A DNA stretch of 64,000 bases from Xanthomonas arboricola pv. populi (GCF_002939945.1 NZ_MDEB01000001.1:744001-808000), one strand, 5' to 3'. Positions 46,569 through 55,755 are shown, counted from the stretch's first letter. Numbers and translations are program-made. The notes: a model not told the origin generated them from the letters alone.

Positions 46569-47162
46569 TCAAAGCACCTCACCTCGGGTGCCAAAGGCAT
46601 GCGACAAGGTGCCGCGATCGACGTATTCCAGCTCGCCGCCCAGCGGCATGCCCTGCGCGAGCCGGCTTGGGCGCACCGCATGCTGGCGGGCCAGCTGCGC
46701 CAGGTAATGCGCGGTCGCTTCGCCTTCCACCGTGGCATTGGTGGCGATGATCATTTCGGCGACTTCACCGGCGGCCAGACGCTCGCCGAGCCGGTCCAGC
46801 CCCAGCTCGCGCGGGCCGATGCCGTCCAGCGGCGACAGCCGGCCCTGCAGGATGAAGTACAGCCCGCGGTAGCCGGTGGCGTGCTCGATCGCCAGGCGAT
46901 CGGCTGGCGATTCCACCACGCACAACTGCTGCCGATCGCGACTGCTGCTGGCACAGATCGCGCAGATCTCCGACTCGGTGAAGTCGCGGCATTGCGCGCA
47001 ATGGCCGACCTTCTCCACCGCACTGGCCAACGCCGCAGCCAGGCGACGCCCACCCTCGCGCTCGCGTTCGAGCACGTGGTAGGCCATGCGTTGCGCCGAT
47101 TTCTGGCCCACACCCGGCAACACCCGGAAGGCCTCGATCAGTTGTTCGAGAAGAGAGGACAT
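46569..47162 (-). CDS. recR: Recombination protein RecR
   Basis: From ATG 47162 the protein has 197 residues: [26 protein letters not shown] (helix-hairpin-helix), the zinc finger [16 protein letters not shown], and a Toprim domain with [12 protein letters not shown] and [14 protein letters not shown]. RecR acts with RecF/RecO in loading RecA at gaps. Both ends of the gene abut heptamer-repeat elements; the bases before the ATG are repeat units and offer no Shine-Dalgarno. The in-frame extension to 47213 would translate the repeat and is unlikely. Confidence 0.95.
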   Translation of the reverse strand: MSSLLEQLIEAFRVLPGVGQKSAQRMAYHVLEREREGGRRLAAALASAVEKVGHCAQCRDFTESEICAICASSSRDRQQLCVVESPADRLAIEHATGYRGLYFILQGRLSPLDGIGPRELGLDRLGERLAAGEVAEMIIATNATVEGEATAHYLAQLARQHAVRPSRLAQGMPLGGELEYVDRGTLSHAFGTRGEVL

Positions 47163-47168
47163 TGGGTC

Positions 47169-47253
47169 GGGAATCGGGACTCGGGATTGGGGAATCGCAA
47201 AAGCCAAAGACAATCTCGCTCTTACGATTCCCGATTCCCTACTCCCGATTCCC
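47169..47253. repeat. Inverted GGGAATC heptamer element, copy 2
   Basis: Four units (GGGAATC, GGGACTC, GGGATTG, GGGAATC; 47169-47196) face four (GATTCCC twice with shared bases, TACTCCC, GATTCCC; 47226-47253) around a 29-bp core starting GCAAAAG. It is a diverged copy of the element at 46447-46563 and fills the spacer between ybaB (stop at 47260) and recR (start 47162). Confidence 0.9.
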
Positions 47254-47259
47254 CGCCTC

Positions 47260-47580
47260 TCAGAACGGCAACTTCATGCCCGGCGGCAGCTGCATGCCGG
47301 CGGTGGCCGAGCCCATGCGGTCCTTGGATTCGGCGTCGATCTTGTTGGAGGCGTCGTTGAAGGCGGCGGCGATCAGGTCCTCGGCCATTTCCTGGTCGGA
47401 GAGGATGCTCGGGTCGATGCGGACCTTGCGGCACTCCTTGGCGCCGGTCAACGTCACGCTGACCATGCCGCCGCCGGCGGTGCCGGTGACCTCCAGCTTG
47501 GCCAGTTCTTCCTGGGCGCGCTGCAGGTTTTCCTGCATCTTCTGCGCCTGCTGCATCAATTGGGCAATGTTCCCACGCAT
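47260..47580 (-). CDS. ybaB: YbaB/EbfC nucleoid-associated protein
   Basis: The 106-residue protein starts [26 protein letters not shown] and ends with [12 protein letters not shown], the standard YbaB pattern with a helical arm and a beta core ([16 protein letters not shown]). It binds DNA as a dimer. It lies 6 bp after dnaX and before recR, a conserved bacterial order. Confidence 0.96.
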   Translation of the reverse strand: MRGNIAQLMQQAQKMQENLQRAQEELAKLEVTGTAGGGMVSVTLTGAKECRKVRIDPSILSDQEMAEDLIAAAFNDASNKIDAESKDRMGSATAGMQLPPGMKLPF

Positions 47581-47586
47581 GTGTCG

Positions 47587-49602
47587 TTACTCGTCGTAAG
47601 GGCGGATGGAATCGGGGACGACCCGCGCGCCTTGCTGCTGGATCAGCTGCTGCACGTTCGGGTCGTTCATGAACGCTGTTTCGGCCGCGCTCTGGCGCTC
47701 GCCTTTCTGGCGATTGGCCCGCTCGTGCAGGGTCTCGACATCGGCATTGCCGGCTTCGATGACGATACGCGGCGTATTTCCCAACGCGGGCGCGAGTGCC
47801 TGCGCAAGGTTGGCGATGGACCGTTCGGAATTGAGGTATTCGAAGCCCGGCGCCAGCGCCAGGCGCAGCACGCCGTCGCGATGACCGATGAAGGCAGCAT
47901 TGGCGGCGAGCTGTCGCGAGGGGCCGTTCAAGCCGCTGCGGGTGACCAGATCCAGCCACTGCTCCGCATCGGCGATGTGGCCGCCGTCGAGCAGGACCGA
48001 CGGATCGGTTGCCGGCGCCGGTACGGAGGGCGATGCCCCCGGTGGCATCGCCAGCACCGGCGCTGCAGGTGCTGGAGCCACGGCGGCGGCAGGAACTGCC
48101 ACGGCAGCGTCGGGCGCGACCGCAGCGGGCAATGCCGTATCGGCTGCCACGGGTGGCGCCATTGCCGCTTCCGGCGCGGGCGCACGCGTCGCTGCGGGGA
48201 CGGGGGCAGCGTTGGCGCGCACCGGCGCATCGTCCATCGCCCAAGGCGGCGTGTCGTCGCTGCGCGCGGACGCTGTCGCTGGGCGGCTGTCGGTCGATGC
48301 TTCCGCGGCGGGCAACACCACGACGGGTGCTGGCGCAGCAGTGGCCGGTGCCGGCGCAGCGACCGCAGCAGGCGCGACTTCCTTCATGCCGGCCGGCTGT
48401 GCCACGGCTGCAGGCGCAGGCGCGGCTGCCACCGGTGCGGCGGCCTGCACGCCAGTTGCAGAACGCGCGTGACCGCCGGCATTGGCCCCACGTCCGTCGT
48501 CATTGCCGCCAGCCGGCACTGCCGCCGCAGGGCGGAAGGCCAGCATGCGCAGCACCGCCATCTCGAAACCGGCGCGCGGACTCGGTGCCAGATACAGATC
48601 GCGACGGCCGTTGAGCGCCATCTGGTACCACAGCTGCACCACTTCCGGGCGCAGCTGCGCGGCATAGGCGGTCGGGTCGATGCCGTCGCCGACAAACGCC
48701 ACCGACGGCACCAACTGCTGCACCTGGATTCGGTGCAAGGCCTCGGCCAGCGCCTCCAGCACGCCGCTCCAGTCGGGCGAGAACTCGGCCAGCGCGGCGA
48801 CCACCTGCATCAGGCGCGCGCCATCGCCATCGGTCAGCGACTGCAGCATCGCCCCGACCTGGTTGCGATCGACCGTGCCGAGCATGGTGCGCACCACGTC
48901 CTCGCGCAGCGCGCCGCCGGCATAGGCGATGGCCTGGTCGAGCAGCGACAGGCCATCGCGCAGCGAGCCGTCGGCGGCCTTGGACAGCTGCACGATTGCC
49001 GACGGATCCGATTCGATCTGCTCGGCGGCCAGGATCCGGGTCATCTGGCCCTGGATCTGGTCCTCGTCCAGCCGCTTGAGGTTGAACTGCAGGCAGCGCG
49101 ACAGCACGGTTACCGGCAGCTTCTGCGGATCGGTGGTGGCCAGCAGGAACTTCACGTGCTCGGGCGGCTCTTCCAGCGTCTTCAGCAACGCATTGAACGC
49201 CGCCTTGGAGAGCATGTGCACTTCGTCGATCAGATAGACCTTGAACTTGCCGCGCGAGGGCATGTATTGCGCGTTCTCGATCACTTCGCGCACGTCGTCC
49301 ACACCGGTGTTGGACGCGGCGTCGATTTCCAGCAGGTCGATATAGCGGCCGGCGTCGATATCCAGGCAGGCCGGGCACTGGCCGCACGGATCGGCACTGG
49401 TGCCGGTCTCGCAGTTCAGCGATTTGGCGAAAATGCGCGCAATCGTGGTCTTGCCCACGCCGCGGGTGCCGGTGAACAGAAATGCGTGGTGCACACGCCC
49501 ACTGTCGAGCGCGTTACTGAGCGCGCGGACCACGTGTTCCTGGCCTACGAGTTCGGCAAAACGCTTCGGGCGCCACTTGCGGGCGAGAACAAGATAAGAC
49601 AT
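47587..49602 (-). CDS. dnaX: DNA polymerase III subunits gamma/tau
   Basis: From ATG 49602 the protein has 671 residues. The clamp-loader ATPase domain shows FTGTRGVGKTTIAR, the zinc module C-GQCPAC, VYLIDEVHMLSKAAFNALLKTLEEPP and the sensor LSRCLQFNLKR. Residues about 370-540 form a long Ala/Pro-rich linker, and a conserved C-terminal domain with a polymerase-binding tail follows. I see no A-rich slippery heptamer for programmed frameshifting. The longer frame upstream of 49602 runs through the tRNA-Ser gene and is not coding. Confidence 0.94.
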   Translation of the reverse strand: MSYLVLARKWRPKRFAELVGQEHVVRALSNALDSGRVHHAFLFTGTRGVGKTTIARIFAKSLNCETGTSADPCGQCPACLDIDAGRYIDLLEIDAASNTGVDDVREVIENAQYMPSRGKFKVYLIDEVHMLSKAAFNALLKTLEEPPEHVKFLLATTDPQKLPVTVLSRCLQFNLKRLDEDQIQGQMTRILAAEQIESDPSAIVQLSKAADGSLRDGLSLLDQAIAYAGGALREDVVRTMLGTVDRNQVGAMLQSLTDGDGARLMQVVAALAEFSPDWSGVLEALAEALHRIQVQQLVPSVAFVGDGIDPTAYAAQLRPEVVQLWYQMALNGRRDLYLAPSPRAGFEMAVLRMLAFRPAAAVPAGGNDDGRGANAGGHARSATGVQAAAPVAAAPAPAAVAQPAGMKEVAPAAVAAPAPATAAPAPVVVLPAAEASTDSRPATASARSDDTPPWAMDDAPVRANAAPVPAATRAPAPEAAMAPPVAADTALPAAVAPDAAVAVPAAAVAPAPAAPVLAMPPGASPSVPAPATDPSVLLDGGHIADAEQWLDLVTRSGLNGPSRQLAANAAFIGHRDGVLRLALAPGFEYLNSERSIANLAQALAPALGNTPRIVIEAGNADVETLHERANRQKGERQSAAETAFMNDPNVQQLIQQQGARVVPDSIRPYDE

Positions 49603-49780
49603 CGGGCAACCAGCTTCCTCTGAACCGATATTGTGCCACGGCGCGTCACGTTGATCGTTCAGCGGCCGGGGTGCCCTGGCGTCGCCAGGCACCGGGGGGG
49701 TGGGGGCGGCCGGACACGCGTTGGCGACCGGCCAGGCACCTGCGCTGGCACCGTCATGCCGGACCGGCAGATCACTTACC

Positions 49781-49809
49781 TTGTTAATGCCGCCTGCGGC
49801 GGCTAGAAT
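49781..49809 (+). promoter_or_regulatory. Sigma-70 promoter of tRNA-Ser(GGA)
   Basis: TTGTTA (49781-49786), 17 bp, TAGAAT (49804-49809). The predicted start lies about 30 bp before the tRNA. The rest of the dnaX-tRNA spacer (49603-49780) has only a G-run near 49690. Confidence 0.75.
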
Positions 49810-49846
49810 CCCGCTCCTGCCGACGACCCGGTCGCACGGCAGGTAC

Positions 49847-49939
49847 GGAGAGGTGTCCGAGTGGTTGAAGGAGCACGCCTGGAAAGTGTGTAAGCGTCTA
49901 AACCGCGCTTCGGGGGTTCGAATCCCCCTCTCTCCGCCA
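49847..49939 (+). tRNA. tRNA-Ser (anticodon GGA)
   Basis: A 93-nt tRNA with a long variable arm and encoded CCA. The acceptor stem is GGAGAGG / CCTCTCC and the anticodon loop CTGGAAA gives GGA. It decodes UCC and UCU. The SRP RNA gene follows after about 63 bp and may share its promoter. Confidence 0.96.
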
Positions 49940-50002
49940 GTTTCATGATCCTGCAACGCGATTGCATGGATCCAGGGTCGCGCCAGTGACCCACGTCTTA
50001 TG

Positions 50003-50112
50003 GTGGCCCCGTCGGTCCCTCGCGACGCTAGATCGAAAATCCCGCCAGGGCCGGAAGGCAGCAACGGTATCGATTGATGCGGGCGCCGAGGTCAACCGGC
50101 GGGGACACCACC
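50003..50112 (+). ncRNA. ffs: Signal recognition particle 4.5S-type RNA
   Basis: A hairpin RNA of about 110 nt. The 5' GTGGCCCCG pairs with CGGGGACACCAC at the 3' end, and the central conserved loop reads GCCAGGGCCGGAAGGCAGCAAC, the Ffh-binding site with the GGAA tetraloop at about 50053-50056. It targets ribosomes making membrane proteins. Ends are estimated from pairing to within a few bases. Confidence 0.92.
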
Positions 50113-50153
50113 CTAACCCCTTGATGTCCCCGCAGCGCTTGAGTCGCGAGCGT

Positions 50154-50597
50154 CTACTGCGCCTGCGATTCCGGATGCAGCCAGCCGGCGTCGCCTTCCA
50201 GGTAATGCTCGTGCTTCCAGATCGGCACGCGTGCCTTGACCTCGTCGATGATGAAGCGGCAGGCATCGAATGCGGCGCCGCGATGCGCCGCACTGACGCC
50301 GACCCACACCGCCATGTCGCCGATGCGCAGCTCGCCCACGCGATGCACGCAGCAGGCGTTGACGATGGCAAACCGACTCATCGCCTCGTCGAGCACGCGC
50401 CGGCCTTCGGCCTGGGCAAGTGCGGCGTAGGCTTCGTAGCGTAGTCCGGCCACGCTGCGGCCTTCGTTGTGATTGCGTACCCAGCCTTCGAAACTGGCGA
50501 ACGCGCCGGCATGCGGGTGCTCCAGCGCGGCACGCAAGCTGTCGACCGGCAATGGCACATCGGAAAGTGCAAAGAGGGCGGTTGTCTGCTCGCTCAT
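50154..50597 (-). CDS. moaE: Molybdopterin synthase catalytic subunit MoaE
   Basis: From ATG 50597 (GGGAGG 6 nt upstream) the protein has 147 residues: GAFASFEGWVRNHNEGRSVAGLRYEAY, HRVGELRIGDMAVWVGVSAAHRGAAFDAC, and KARVPIWKHEHYLEG with the conserved lysines. With MoaD it converts precursor Z to molybdopterin. It is last in the moaA-C-D-E series, 2 bp after moaD. Confidence 0.96.
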   Translation of the reverse strand: MSEQTTALFALSDVPLPVDSLRAALEHPHAGAFASFEGWVRNHNEGRSVAGLRYEAYAALAQAEGRRVLDEAMSRFAIVNACCVHRVGELRIGDMAVWVGVSAAHRGAAFDACRFIIDEVKARVPIWKHEHYLEGDAGWLHPESQAQ

Positions 50598-50599
50598 GC

Positions 50600-50845
50600 T
50601 CAACCTCCCGACACCGGCGGAATGAACACGATTTCACTGCCATCGCGCACGCCATCCTCCCAGCGCGCGAACGCGCCATCCACCGCCACGCGCAGCTGCG
50701 TCGGCGTCCAGCGCAGGCCGTGGCGCGTCTCGAGTTCGGCATACAGTGCGCGCAGGTCCTGCGCCGCCGATTGCACCTGCTCGCTGGCAATGCCCGCCGC
50801 CTCACGCAAACTGGCGAAATACAGCACCGTCACTGTGGCGCTCAT
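50600..50845 (-). CDS. moaD: Molybdopterin synthase sulfur carrier MoaD
   Basis: From ATG 50845 the protein has 81 residues with a ubiquitin-like pattern ([22 protein letters not shown]) and the C-terminal Gly-Gly (PPVSGG) that carries the thiocarboxylate. Its start overlaps the moaC stop by 4 bp. Confidence 0.95.
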   Translation of the reverse strand: MSATVTVLYFASLREAAGIASEQVQSAAQDLRALYAELETRHGLRWTPTQLRVAVDGAFARWEDGVRDGSEIVFIPPVSGG

Positions 50846-51339
50846 TGGCTTGCTCCGATATCGCGCTTGCCACCGCGCTTGGACACCAACTTGGTCGGGC
50901 CGATGCTCATGCTGTGCGACAACGCCTTGCACATGTCGTAGACCGTCAAGGCCGCCACGCTGGCGCCGGTGAGCGCTTCCATTTCCACACCGGTGCGATG
51001 CACGCAGCGCACCGTGCAACTGATGTCCAGCACCTGCTCGCCCGCCCAGTCGATCTCGAAGCGGCATGCATCGATCGGCAATGGGTGGCAGAACGGAATC
51101 AATTCGTACGTGCGCTTGACCGCCATGGTGCCGGCGATCACTGCGGTCTCCACGATGCCGCCCTTGGCGCTGCGCAAACCGTCGGCACGCAATTGTGCGG
51201 CGACAGCGGCGGGAAAACGCACCCGGCTTTGGGCGGTGGCGCTGCGCGCAGTAACCGCCTTGTCCGAGACATCCACCATCGTGGGCAGTCCGGAATCGTC
51301 CAGGTGGGTCAGGCGTGCGGAACGGGATTTTGCAGGCAT
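50842..51339 (-). CDS. moaC: Cyclic pyranopterin monophosphate synthase MoaC
   Basis: From ATG 51339 the protein has 165 residues; an in-frame GTG lies 12 bp earlier. Motifs include [44 protein letters not shown], and [23 protein letters not shown], with the conserved lysine in [14 protein letters not shown]. It works with MoaA on GTP. It is 76 bp after moaA. Confidence 0.95.
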   Translation of the reverse strand: MPAKSRSARLTHLDDSGLPTMVDVSDKAVTARSATAQSRVRFPAAVAAQLRADGLRSAKGGIVETAVIAGTMAVKRTYELIPFCHPLPIDACRFEIDWAGEQVLDISCTVRCVHRTGVEMEALTGASVAALTVYDMCKALSHSMSIGPTKLVSKRGGKRDIGASQ

Positions 51340-51415
51340 GGGAAACGACACGATGACAGGCGCTCAGGATGCGGCATTCTCGGTGAACGCGGTGCCTGGA
51401 TGGAACAGCAGTGCC

Positions 51416-52447
51416 TTACCCGCCAATCAAGAACATCTCCACCGGCTTGCCGCGCCGCGGTGTCGATGCGCGCGCCTCGCTGTAGCGGTCGCCACGCATG
51501 CTCCAGCGCGCACGCAGATGCTCGGACAATCCATGCTCTCCCTCGGCCAAGGCCGGCTTGAGGTCATGGCCCTGGCTGGCGAACAGGCAGGTGTACAACT
51601 GCCCATCGGCCGACACACGTGCGCGCTGGCAATCGCCGCAGAACGGCACGCTGACCGAACTGACAAAACCCACCTCGCCGGCGCCATCGGCAAATGCATG
51701 CCGCTGCGCCACTTCGCCGGTGTAATTGGCATCCAGCGGCACCAATGGCCAGCGCGCGTGGATGCGCTCGTGCAGTTGTGCAGAGGTCACCACCGCATCG
51801 GCCGTCCAGCCATTGCAGCTGCCCACATCCATGAACTCGATGAAGCGCAGCACATGGCCGCTGCCACGGAAGTGCTCCACCAGGGGCAGCAGTTGATCTT
51901 CATTGACGCCGCGCTGCACCACGCAGTTGATCTTCAGACGCCGAAAGCCGGCCTGCTCGGCGGCGGCGATGCCGGCCAGCACCTGCGCAATCTCGCCGCG
52001 GTTGCCGCTCATGCGCCTGAACAGCTCCGGATCCAGGGCATCCATGCTCACGGTGATACGGCGCAGCCCGGCCTGACGCAGCGCCATCGCCTGACGCGCA
52101 AGCAAGGTGCCGTTGGTGGTCAGCGCCAGATCCTCGATCCCCTCGATTGCGGTCAGGCGCGCAATCAGGCTAGGCAGATCGCGACGCAACAGTGGCTCGC
52201 CACCGGTCAGGCGCACCTTGGTGACGCCGACGGAGACGAAGGCACGCACCAGCATTTCCAGCTGATCGAAGCTCAGGCGCTGCTGCGCATCGAATCCGTA
52301 ATCGTCGGGCACGCGGTCGGCCGGCATGCAGTAACCGCAGCGGAAATTGCAGGCCTCGATGACCGACAAGCGCAGATCGCGCAGCGGCCGGCCATAGCGG
52401 TCCTGCATCGGCGCGGCCGTCAGATTCGGCAACAGCAAGGCGCCCAT
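51416..52447 (-). CDS. moaA: GTP 3',8-cyclase MoaA
   Basis: The 343-residue radical SAM enzyme has the N-terminal cluster CNFRCGYC, LTGGEPLLRRDLP, and the second cluster CGDCQRARVSADGQLYTC, and ends with Gly-Gly (FLIGG), which the reaction needs. It starts molybdenum cofactor synthesis. Its ATG overlaps the stop of the metallo-beta-lactamase gene by one base (TGATG). Confidence 0.96.
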   Translation of the reverse strand: MGALLLPNLTAAPMQDRYGRPLRDLRLSVIEACNFRCGYCMPADRVPDDYGFDAQQRLSFDQLEMLVRAFVSVGVTKVRLTGGEPLLRRDLPSLIARLTAIEGIEDLALTTNGTLLARQAMALRQAGLRRITVSMDALDPELFRRMSGNRGEIAQVLAGIAAAEQAGFRRLKINCVVQRGVNEDQLLPLVEHFRGSGHVLRFIEFMDVGSCNGWTADAVVTSAQLHERIHARWPLVPLDANYTGEVAQRHAFADGAGEVGFVSSVSVPFCGDCQRARVSADGQLYTCLFASQGHDLKPALAEGEHGLSEHLRARWSMRGDRYSEARASTPRRGKPVEMFLIGG

Positions 52448-53196
52448 CAGGGCGCCATGGCGGCAGTCGGCTCTGCCAGCGGCAGATGTTGGCCAGGCAC
52501 GGCCACGCGATGGCCGCGTGCGCGTAGCACGTCGCCGTCGGCGTTGCTGGCGTAGTGATACAGCAGCATGCGGCTCAACAGGTCCTGCGGGTATTCCCGC
52601 TCCAAATCGTCCACCCCAGTATGCGACGGGTTGCCGTGAACGCCGCAGTCATGCGCGATGAGCTCGCCGTCACCGGCGTAGCGGGCCAGTATTTCCGGGA
52701 TCGGCCGGGTGTCGCCGCTCCAGACCAGCGCCCCCTGCAGCCGCAGCCCGTAGGCGGTCTCCGGCCAGTGGTGGCGCGCCGGGAACACTTCCAGCCGTAC
52801 CCCGTCGTGCCAGAACGCCTCACCGACCGGCACCAGCTGGAACGCGTCCCAGAAGTTCGCACCGCCCTCAGCCAGCACGTTCGGGTAGTCGGCGATGCGC
52901 CGCTGCAGCAACGGCACCACCGGCGCCGGCACGTACAGGCGCGTGCGCCCGCGGCGTTCGGAGAAATAGCTGTCCACGAACAGCCGTTCCAGCCCGCCCA
53001 CGTGGTCCAGATGCACGTGGGTGATGAACACTGCCTGCGGCAGATGACCGTACTGGGCTTGATAAGCAGTGAGCCCTTCGCTGCCGCAATCGATGGTCAG
53101 CCACGGCGCGCCGGCGCGCTCGATGGTGGCCATCGGCGAACCAAGCGCCACCGCCGACGCATTGCCGACCCCTTGCACACGCAACGCCCAGTCCAT
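52447..53196 (-). CDS. Metallo-beta-lactamase-fold hydrolase
   Basis: From ATG 53196 the protein has 249 residues. The metal site HxHxDH is THVHLDHVGG, followed by ARHHWPETAYGLRL, WSGDTRPIPEIL and AHDCGVHG. This resembles the RNase Z/PqqB-like branch. The substrate is unknown. It is joined by one-base overlaps to kdkA upstream and moaA downstream, so it is read in a single transcript with cofactor and lipopolysaccharide genes. Confidence 0.85.
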   Translation of the reverse strand: MDWALRVQGVGNASAVALGSPMATIERAGAPWLTIDCGSEGLTAYQAQYGHLPQAVFITHVHLDHVGGLERLFVDSYFSERRGRTRLYVPAPVVPLLQRRIADYPNVLAEGGANFWDAFQLVPVGEAFWHDGVRLEVFPARHHWPETAYGLRLQGALVWSGDTRPIPEILARYAGDGELIAHDCGVHGNPSHTGVDDLEREYPQDLLSRMLLYHYASNADGDVLRARGHRVAVPGQHLPLAEPTAAMAP

Positions 53197-53945
53197 CAGT
53201 AGCCCCGGCCCCAGGCCAGTTCGTACGCGCGGTGCAGGCGTTGGTAATCCTTGTCGACCTCTTCGCGGCTGCGGTTGCCGCGCAACTTCAGCAGCGAGCG
53301 GTGCAGGCGCTTGAGATTGCGTTCGCGCCAGCGCGTGGCCGGAATGCGCAACACGCCGCGGTCGAAATCGATCAACCAGCCATGCCCGCCGGCATCGAAC
53401 AGGATGTTGTGCGCGTTGAGATCGGCATGATCCAGGCCGGCGCGATGAAAGCGCGCAATCAGCCGCCCGGTCTCTTCCCACGGCGCACCGCGCCCGGCGA
53501 CCCGTGCATGATCGGCGAGCGAGCGCACGTTCTCCAGGCGTTCCATCAACAACGCAGCGCGATAGCTCAGCCCCTCACGCAGATAGCAGGCCGCCAACGG
53601 GCGCGGCACCGGCAACTTGCGCTTGAGCAGTTCGCGCATCAGCCGGAACTCGGCAAAGCTGCGCGTGCGCCCAGCTCCTTTCCACAGATAGCGATCGCGG
53701 CTCACGCGCGCGGCCATGCCGCCGCGCAGGTACTGCCGCAACACGCTACGACCGAACGGCGCATCCACGAACCAGGCCCCACCCCGCCCGCCTTCGTCGA
53801 CCGGCCGTGCCCTGTCGCCCCAGCGTTGCGGCGAAAACAGCCCCGCATCGGCTTGCCGCAGCCGTTCGCGGTCGAACAGAATGGCGCCATAGCCGCGGCC
53901 TTCGCGGTACGGCGTCAGCGCTTCAGTGGCGTCGAAAGAAACCAT
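53196..53945 (-). CDS. kdkA: 3-deoxy-D-manno-octulosonic acid kinase KdkA
   Basis: The 249-residue protein has the kinase-like pattern of the WaaP/KdkA family: [22 protein letters not shown], the catalytic loop [15 protein letters not shown] and the metal site [11 protein letters not shown]. It phosphorylates the Kdo residue of the lipopolysaccharide inner core. It is divergent from the GT9 gene with 20 bp between the starts, and continues into the metallo-beta-lactamase gene. Confidence 0.9.
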   Translation of the reverse strand: MVSFDATEALTPYREGRGYGAILFDRERLRQADAGLFSPQRWGDRARPVDEGGRGGAWFVDAPFGRSVLRQYLRGGMAARVSRDRYLWKGAGRTRSFAEFRLMRELLKRKLPVPRPLAACYLREGLSYRAALLMERLENVRSLADHARVAGRGAPWEETGRLIARFHRAGLDHADLNAHNILFDAGGHGWLIDFDRGVLRIPATRWRERNLKRLHRSLLKLRGNRSREEVDKDYQRLHRAYELAWGRGY

Positions 53946-53965
53946 CCATCGAGTCTAACAACACC

Positions 53966-55015
53966 ATGGCTTCTACGCCCGCTTCGTTATGCCTGCTGCG
54001 CCTGTCCGCCCTGGGTGACGTCACCCATGTGGTGCCGCTGGTGCGCACCCTGCAGGCGGGATTTCCGGCAAGCCAGCTGCATTGGATCATCGACAAGGCC
54101 GGGTTGAAACTGCTCGACGGCCTGCCCGGCGTGCAGTTCCATGCCTACGACAAGCGCACCGGCGTGGCCGGGATGCGCGCGCTACGCCGGTCGCTGGCGC
54201 CACTGGGTCGCTTCGATGCGCTGCTGCAGATGCAGGTGGCCTTGCGCGCGAATGTGCTGTCGGCCTTCGTGCCGGCACGGCGGCGGATCGGCTACGACCG
54301 CAGCCGGTCCAAGGACCTGCACGGCCTGTTCATCAACGAGCGCATCGCCGATCGCCCCGGCATCCACGTGCTCGACGCCATCGGCAGCTTCGCCCGGCCG
54401 CTCGGCCTGACCCAGACCCGGGTGCGCTGGGACTTGCCGGTCCCCGACGAGGCGCATCACTGGGCACGCGCGCAATGGGATGACGACGGCCGCCCGGTGC
54501 TGATGATTTCGCCGTGCTCCAGTCACGCGCGCCGCAACTGGTATCCCGACCGCCATGCCGCGCTGGCCGACCATGCCGCTGCACAGGGTTGGCGGGTCGT
54601 ATTGTGCGGTGGCCGCAGCGAGCTGGAACGCAGCACCGCAGATGCCATCGTCGCGGCCGCGCGCGCGCCAGTGCTGGATCTGGTCGGCAAGGACACGCTC
54701 AAGCAACTCCCTGCCCTGCTCGCCCGCGCCGATCTGGTGGTCACCCCCGATTCCGGGCCGATGCACATCGCCAATGCGATGGGCACCAAGGTGCTCGGCC
54801 TGCATGCGGCCAGCAATCCACTGCGCAGCGGACCGTATTCGGACGTGCGCTATTGCGTGGACCGGTACGACACGGCCGCCCGCAAATACCTGGGCAAGCC
54901 GGCCGACCAGCTGAAATGGGGCACCAAGATCGAGTTCGACGAGGTGATGGCGCTGATCACCGTGGACGATGCGATCGCCGCATTCGAGCGTTATCGCGGC
55001 GATCATCCGCGCTGA
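53966..55015 (+). CDS. Family 9 glycosyltransferase (heptosyltransferase-like)
   Basis: From ATG 53966 the protein has 349 residues with a GT-B fold: CLLRLSALGDVTHVVPLVRTLQ at the N terminus, MISPCSSHARRNWYPDRHAALA in the middle, and the donor-site VTPDSGPMHIANAMGTKVLGLH. GT9 enzymes add heptose to the lipopolysaccharide core. The divergent kdkA fits that role. The 237 bp downstream (55016-55252) holds no gene I can see. Confidence 0.88.
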   Translation: MASTPASLCLLRLSALGDVTHVVPLVRTLQAGFPASQLHWIIDKAGLKLLDGLPGVQFHAYDKRTGVAGMRALRRSLAPLGRFDALLQMQVALRANVLSAFVPARRRIGYDRSRSKDLHGLFINERIADRPGIHVLDAIGSFARPLGLTQTRVRWDLPVPDEAHHWARAQWDDDGRPVLMISPCSSHARRNWYPDRHAALADHAAAQGWRVVLCGGRSELERSTADAIVAAARAPVLDLVGKDTLKQLPALLARADLVVTPDSGPMHIANAMGTKVLGLHAASNPLRSGPYSDVRYCVDRYDTAARKYLGKPADQLKWGTKIEFDEVMALITVDDAIAAFERYRGDHPR

Positions 55016-55252
55016 GGATCGGCGACTGATCGGCGCTCGGACAGGCGTTCAATCGCTGCCGATCTGCGCACTGCACCGTGACTCGATCGCCCAGAACAGC
55101 CGGGACACAAGGGAGAAACACCGACGACTCACCCACGCGGCAGACAACCACCGCGGTGCCGGCTAACTCAACGTCTGGCGACGCACCAGGATGCACCGCT
55201 CACCCACCGATCGCCACGCCTCTCGGTCACGCAGACCTGCGATCAGCGGGCT

Positions 55253-55657
55253 TCAGGCACCGGTAGCGCGATAGTCCTGATACGACTTCTCTTCCACGTA
55301 CGACGAACCCAGCGCCAGGTTGATCTCTTTCTTGATGCGCGCGCGCTCGTCGTTTTCGATATAGACGCTGCGCGCCAGCTGCACAAAGCTGTCGTCGAAG
55401 CTCTGCGCCTGCTCCTTGAGCCGGATATCGTCCTCGATCACCCACAGCCGCTCGTTGACGGCCTTGAGCGCAGCACGCAGACGCACGATGTCGTGGCCGG
55501 CGGCCGGATGCGCCATCCAGCTGGTCTCCAGCGCGGACAGCTCGCTGCGCACATTAGCCAGCTTGATCGGGTCGCTCATGCGCTCGGACTTGATCTGCAG
55601 GATCGCAATCTTGTCGAGCAGCTCACCAAAGGACACGGGCACCAGGATCTCGGACAT
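55253..55657 (-). CDS. DUF6165 family protein
   Basis: From ATG 55657 (GGAGG about 8 nt upstream) the protein has 134 residues. It is mostly helical: VPVSFGELLDKIAILQIKSERMSD and then LKAVNERLWVIEDDIRLKE. It has no signal peptide and no catalytic motif I recognise. Members of this family often lie near glycan genes, as here beside a GT9 gene on the opposite strand. Function is unknown. Confidence 0.78.
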   Translation of the reverse strand: MSEILVPVSFGELLDKIAILQIKSERMSDPIKLANVRSELSALETSWMAHPAAGHDIVRLRAALKAVNERLWVIEDDIRLKEQAQSFDDSFVQLARSVYIENDERARIKKEINLALGSSYVEEKSYQDYRATGA

Positions 55658-55720
55658 GACAGGCCTCCAACGGATATCGGGCGATTGTAGCCATCGCAGC
55701 AGCGGACGGCGGCGAGACAT

Positions 55721-55745
55721 AAACAAAAGCCCCCTTGCGGGGGCT
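55721..55745 (-). terminator. Rho-independent terminator of tRNA-Ser(CGA)
   Basis: On the minus strand AGCCCCC / GGGGGCT with a 4-nt loop is followed by TTTGTTT, about 10 bp beyond the tRNA. Confidence 0.87.
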
Positions 55746-55755
55746 GATGCGAATC

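Noticed and set aside
47163-47213. Upstream TTG start of recR
   Set aside because: It would translate the heptamer repeat and add residues absent from the family.
46447-47253. Heptamer arrays as a CRISPR array
   Set aside because: Units are 7 bp and directly tandem without unique spacers, and no cas gene is near.
49603-50064. Extension of dnaX upstream of 49602
   Set aside because: It would be antisense to tRNA-Ser(GGA) and part of the SRP RNA; DnaX begins at MSYLVLARKWRP.
55016-55252. Similarity of this gap to 60940-61030 (GGATCGGCGACTGA)
   Set aside because: Only about 14 bases match clearly; too short to call a repeat.
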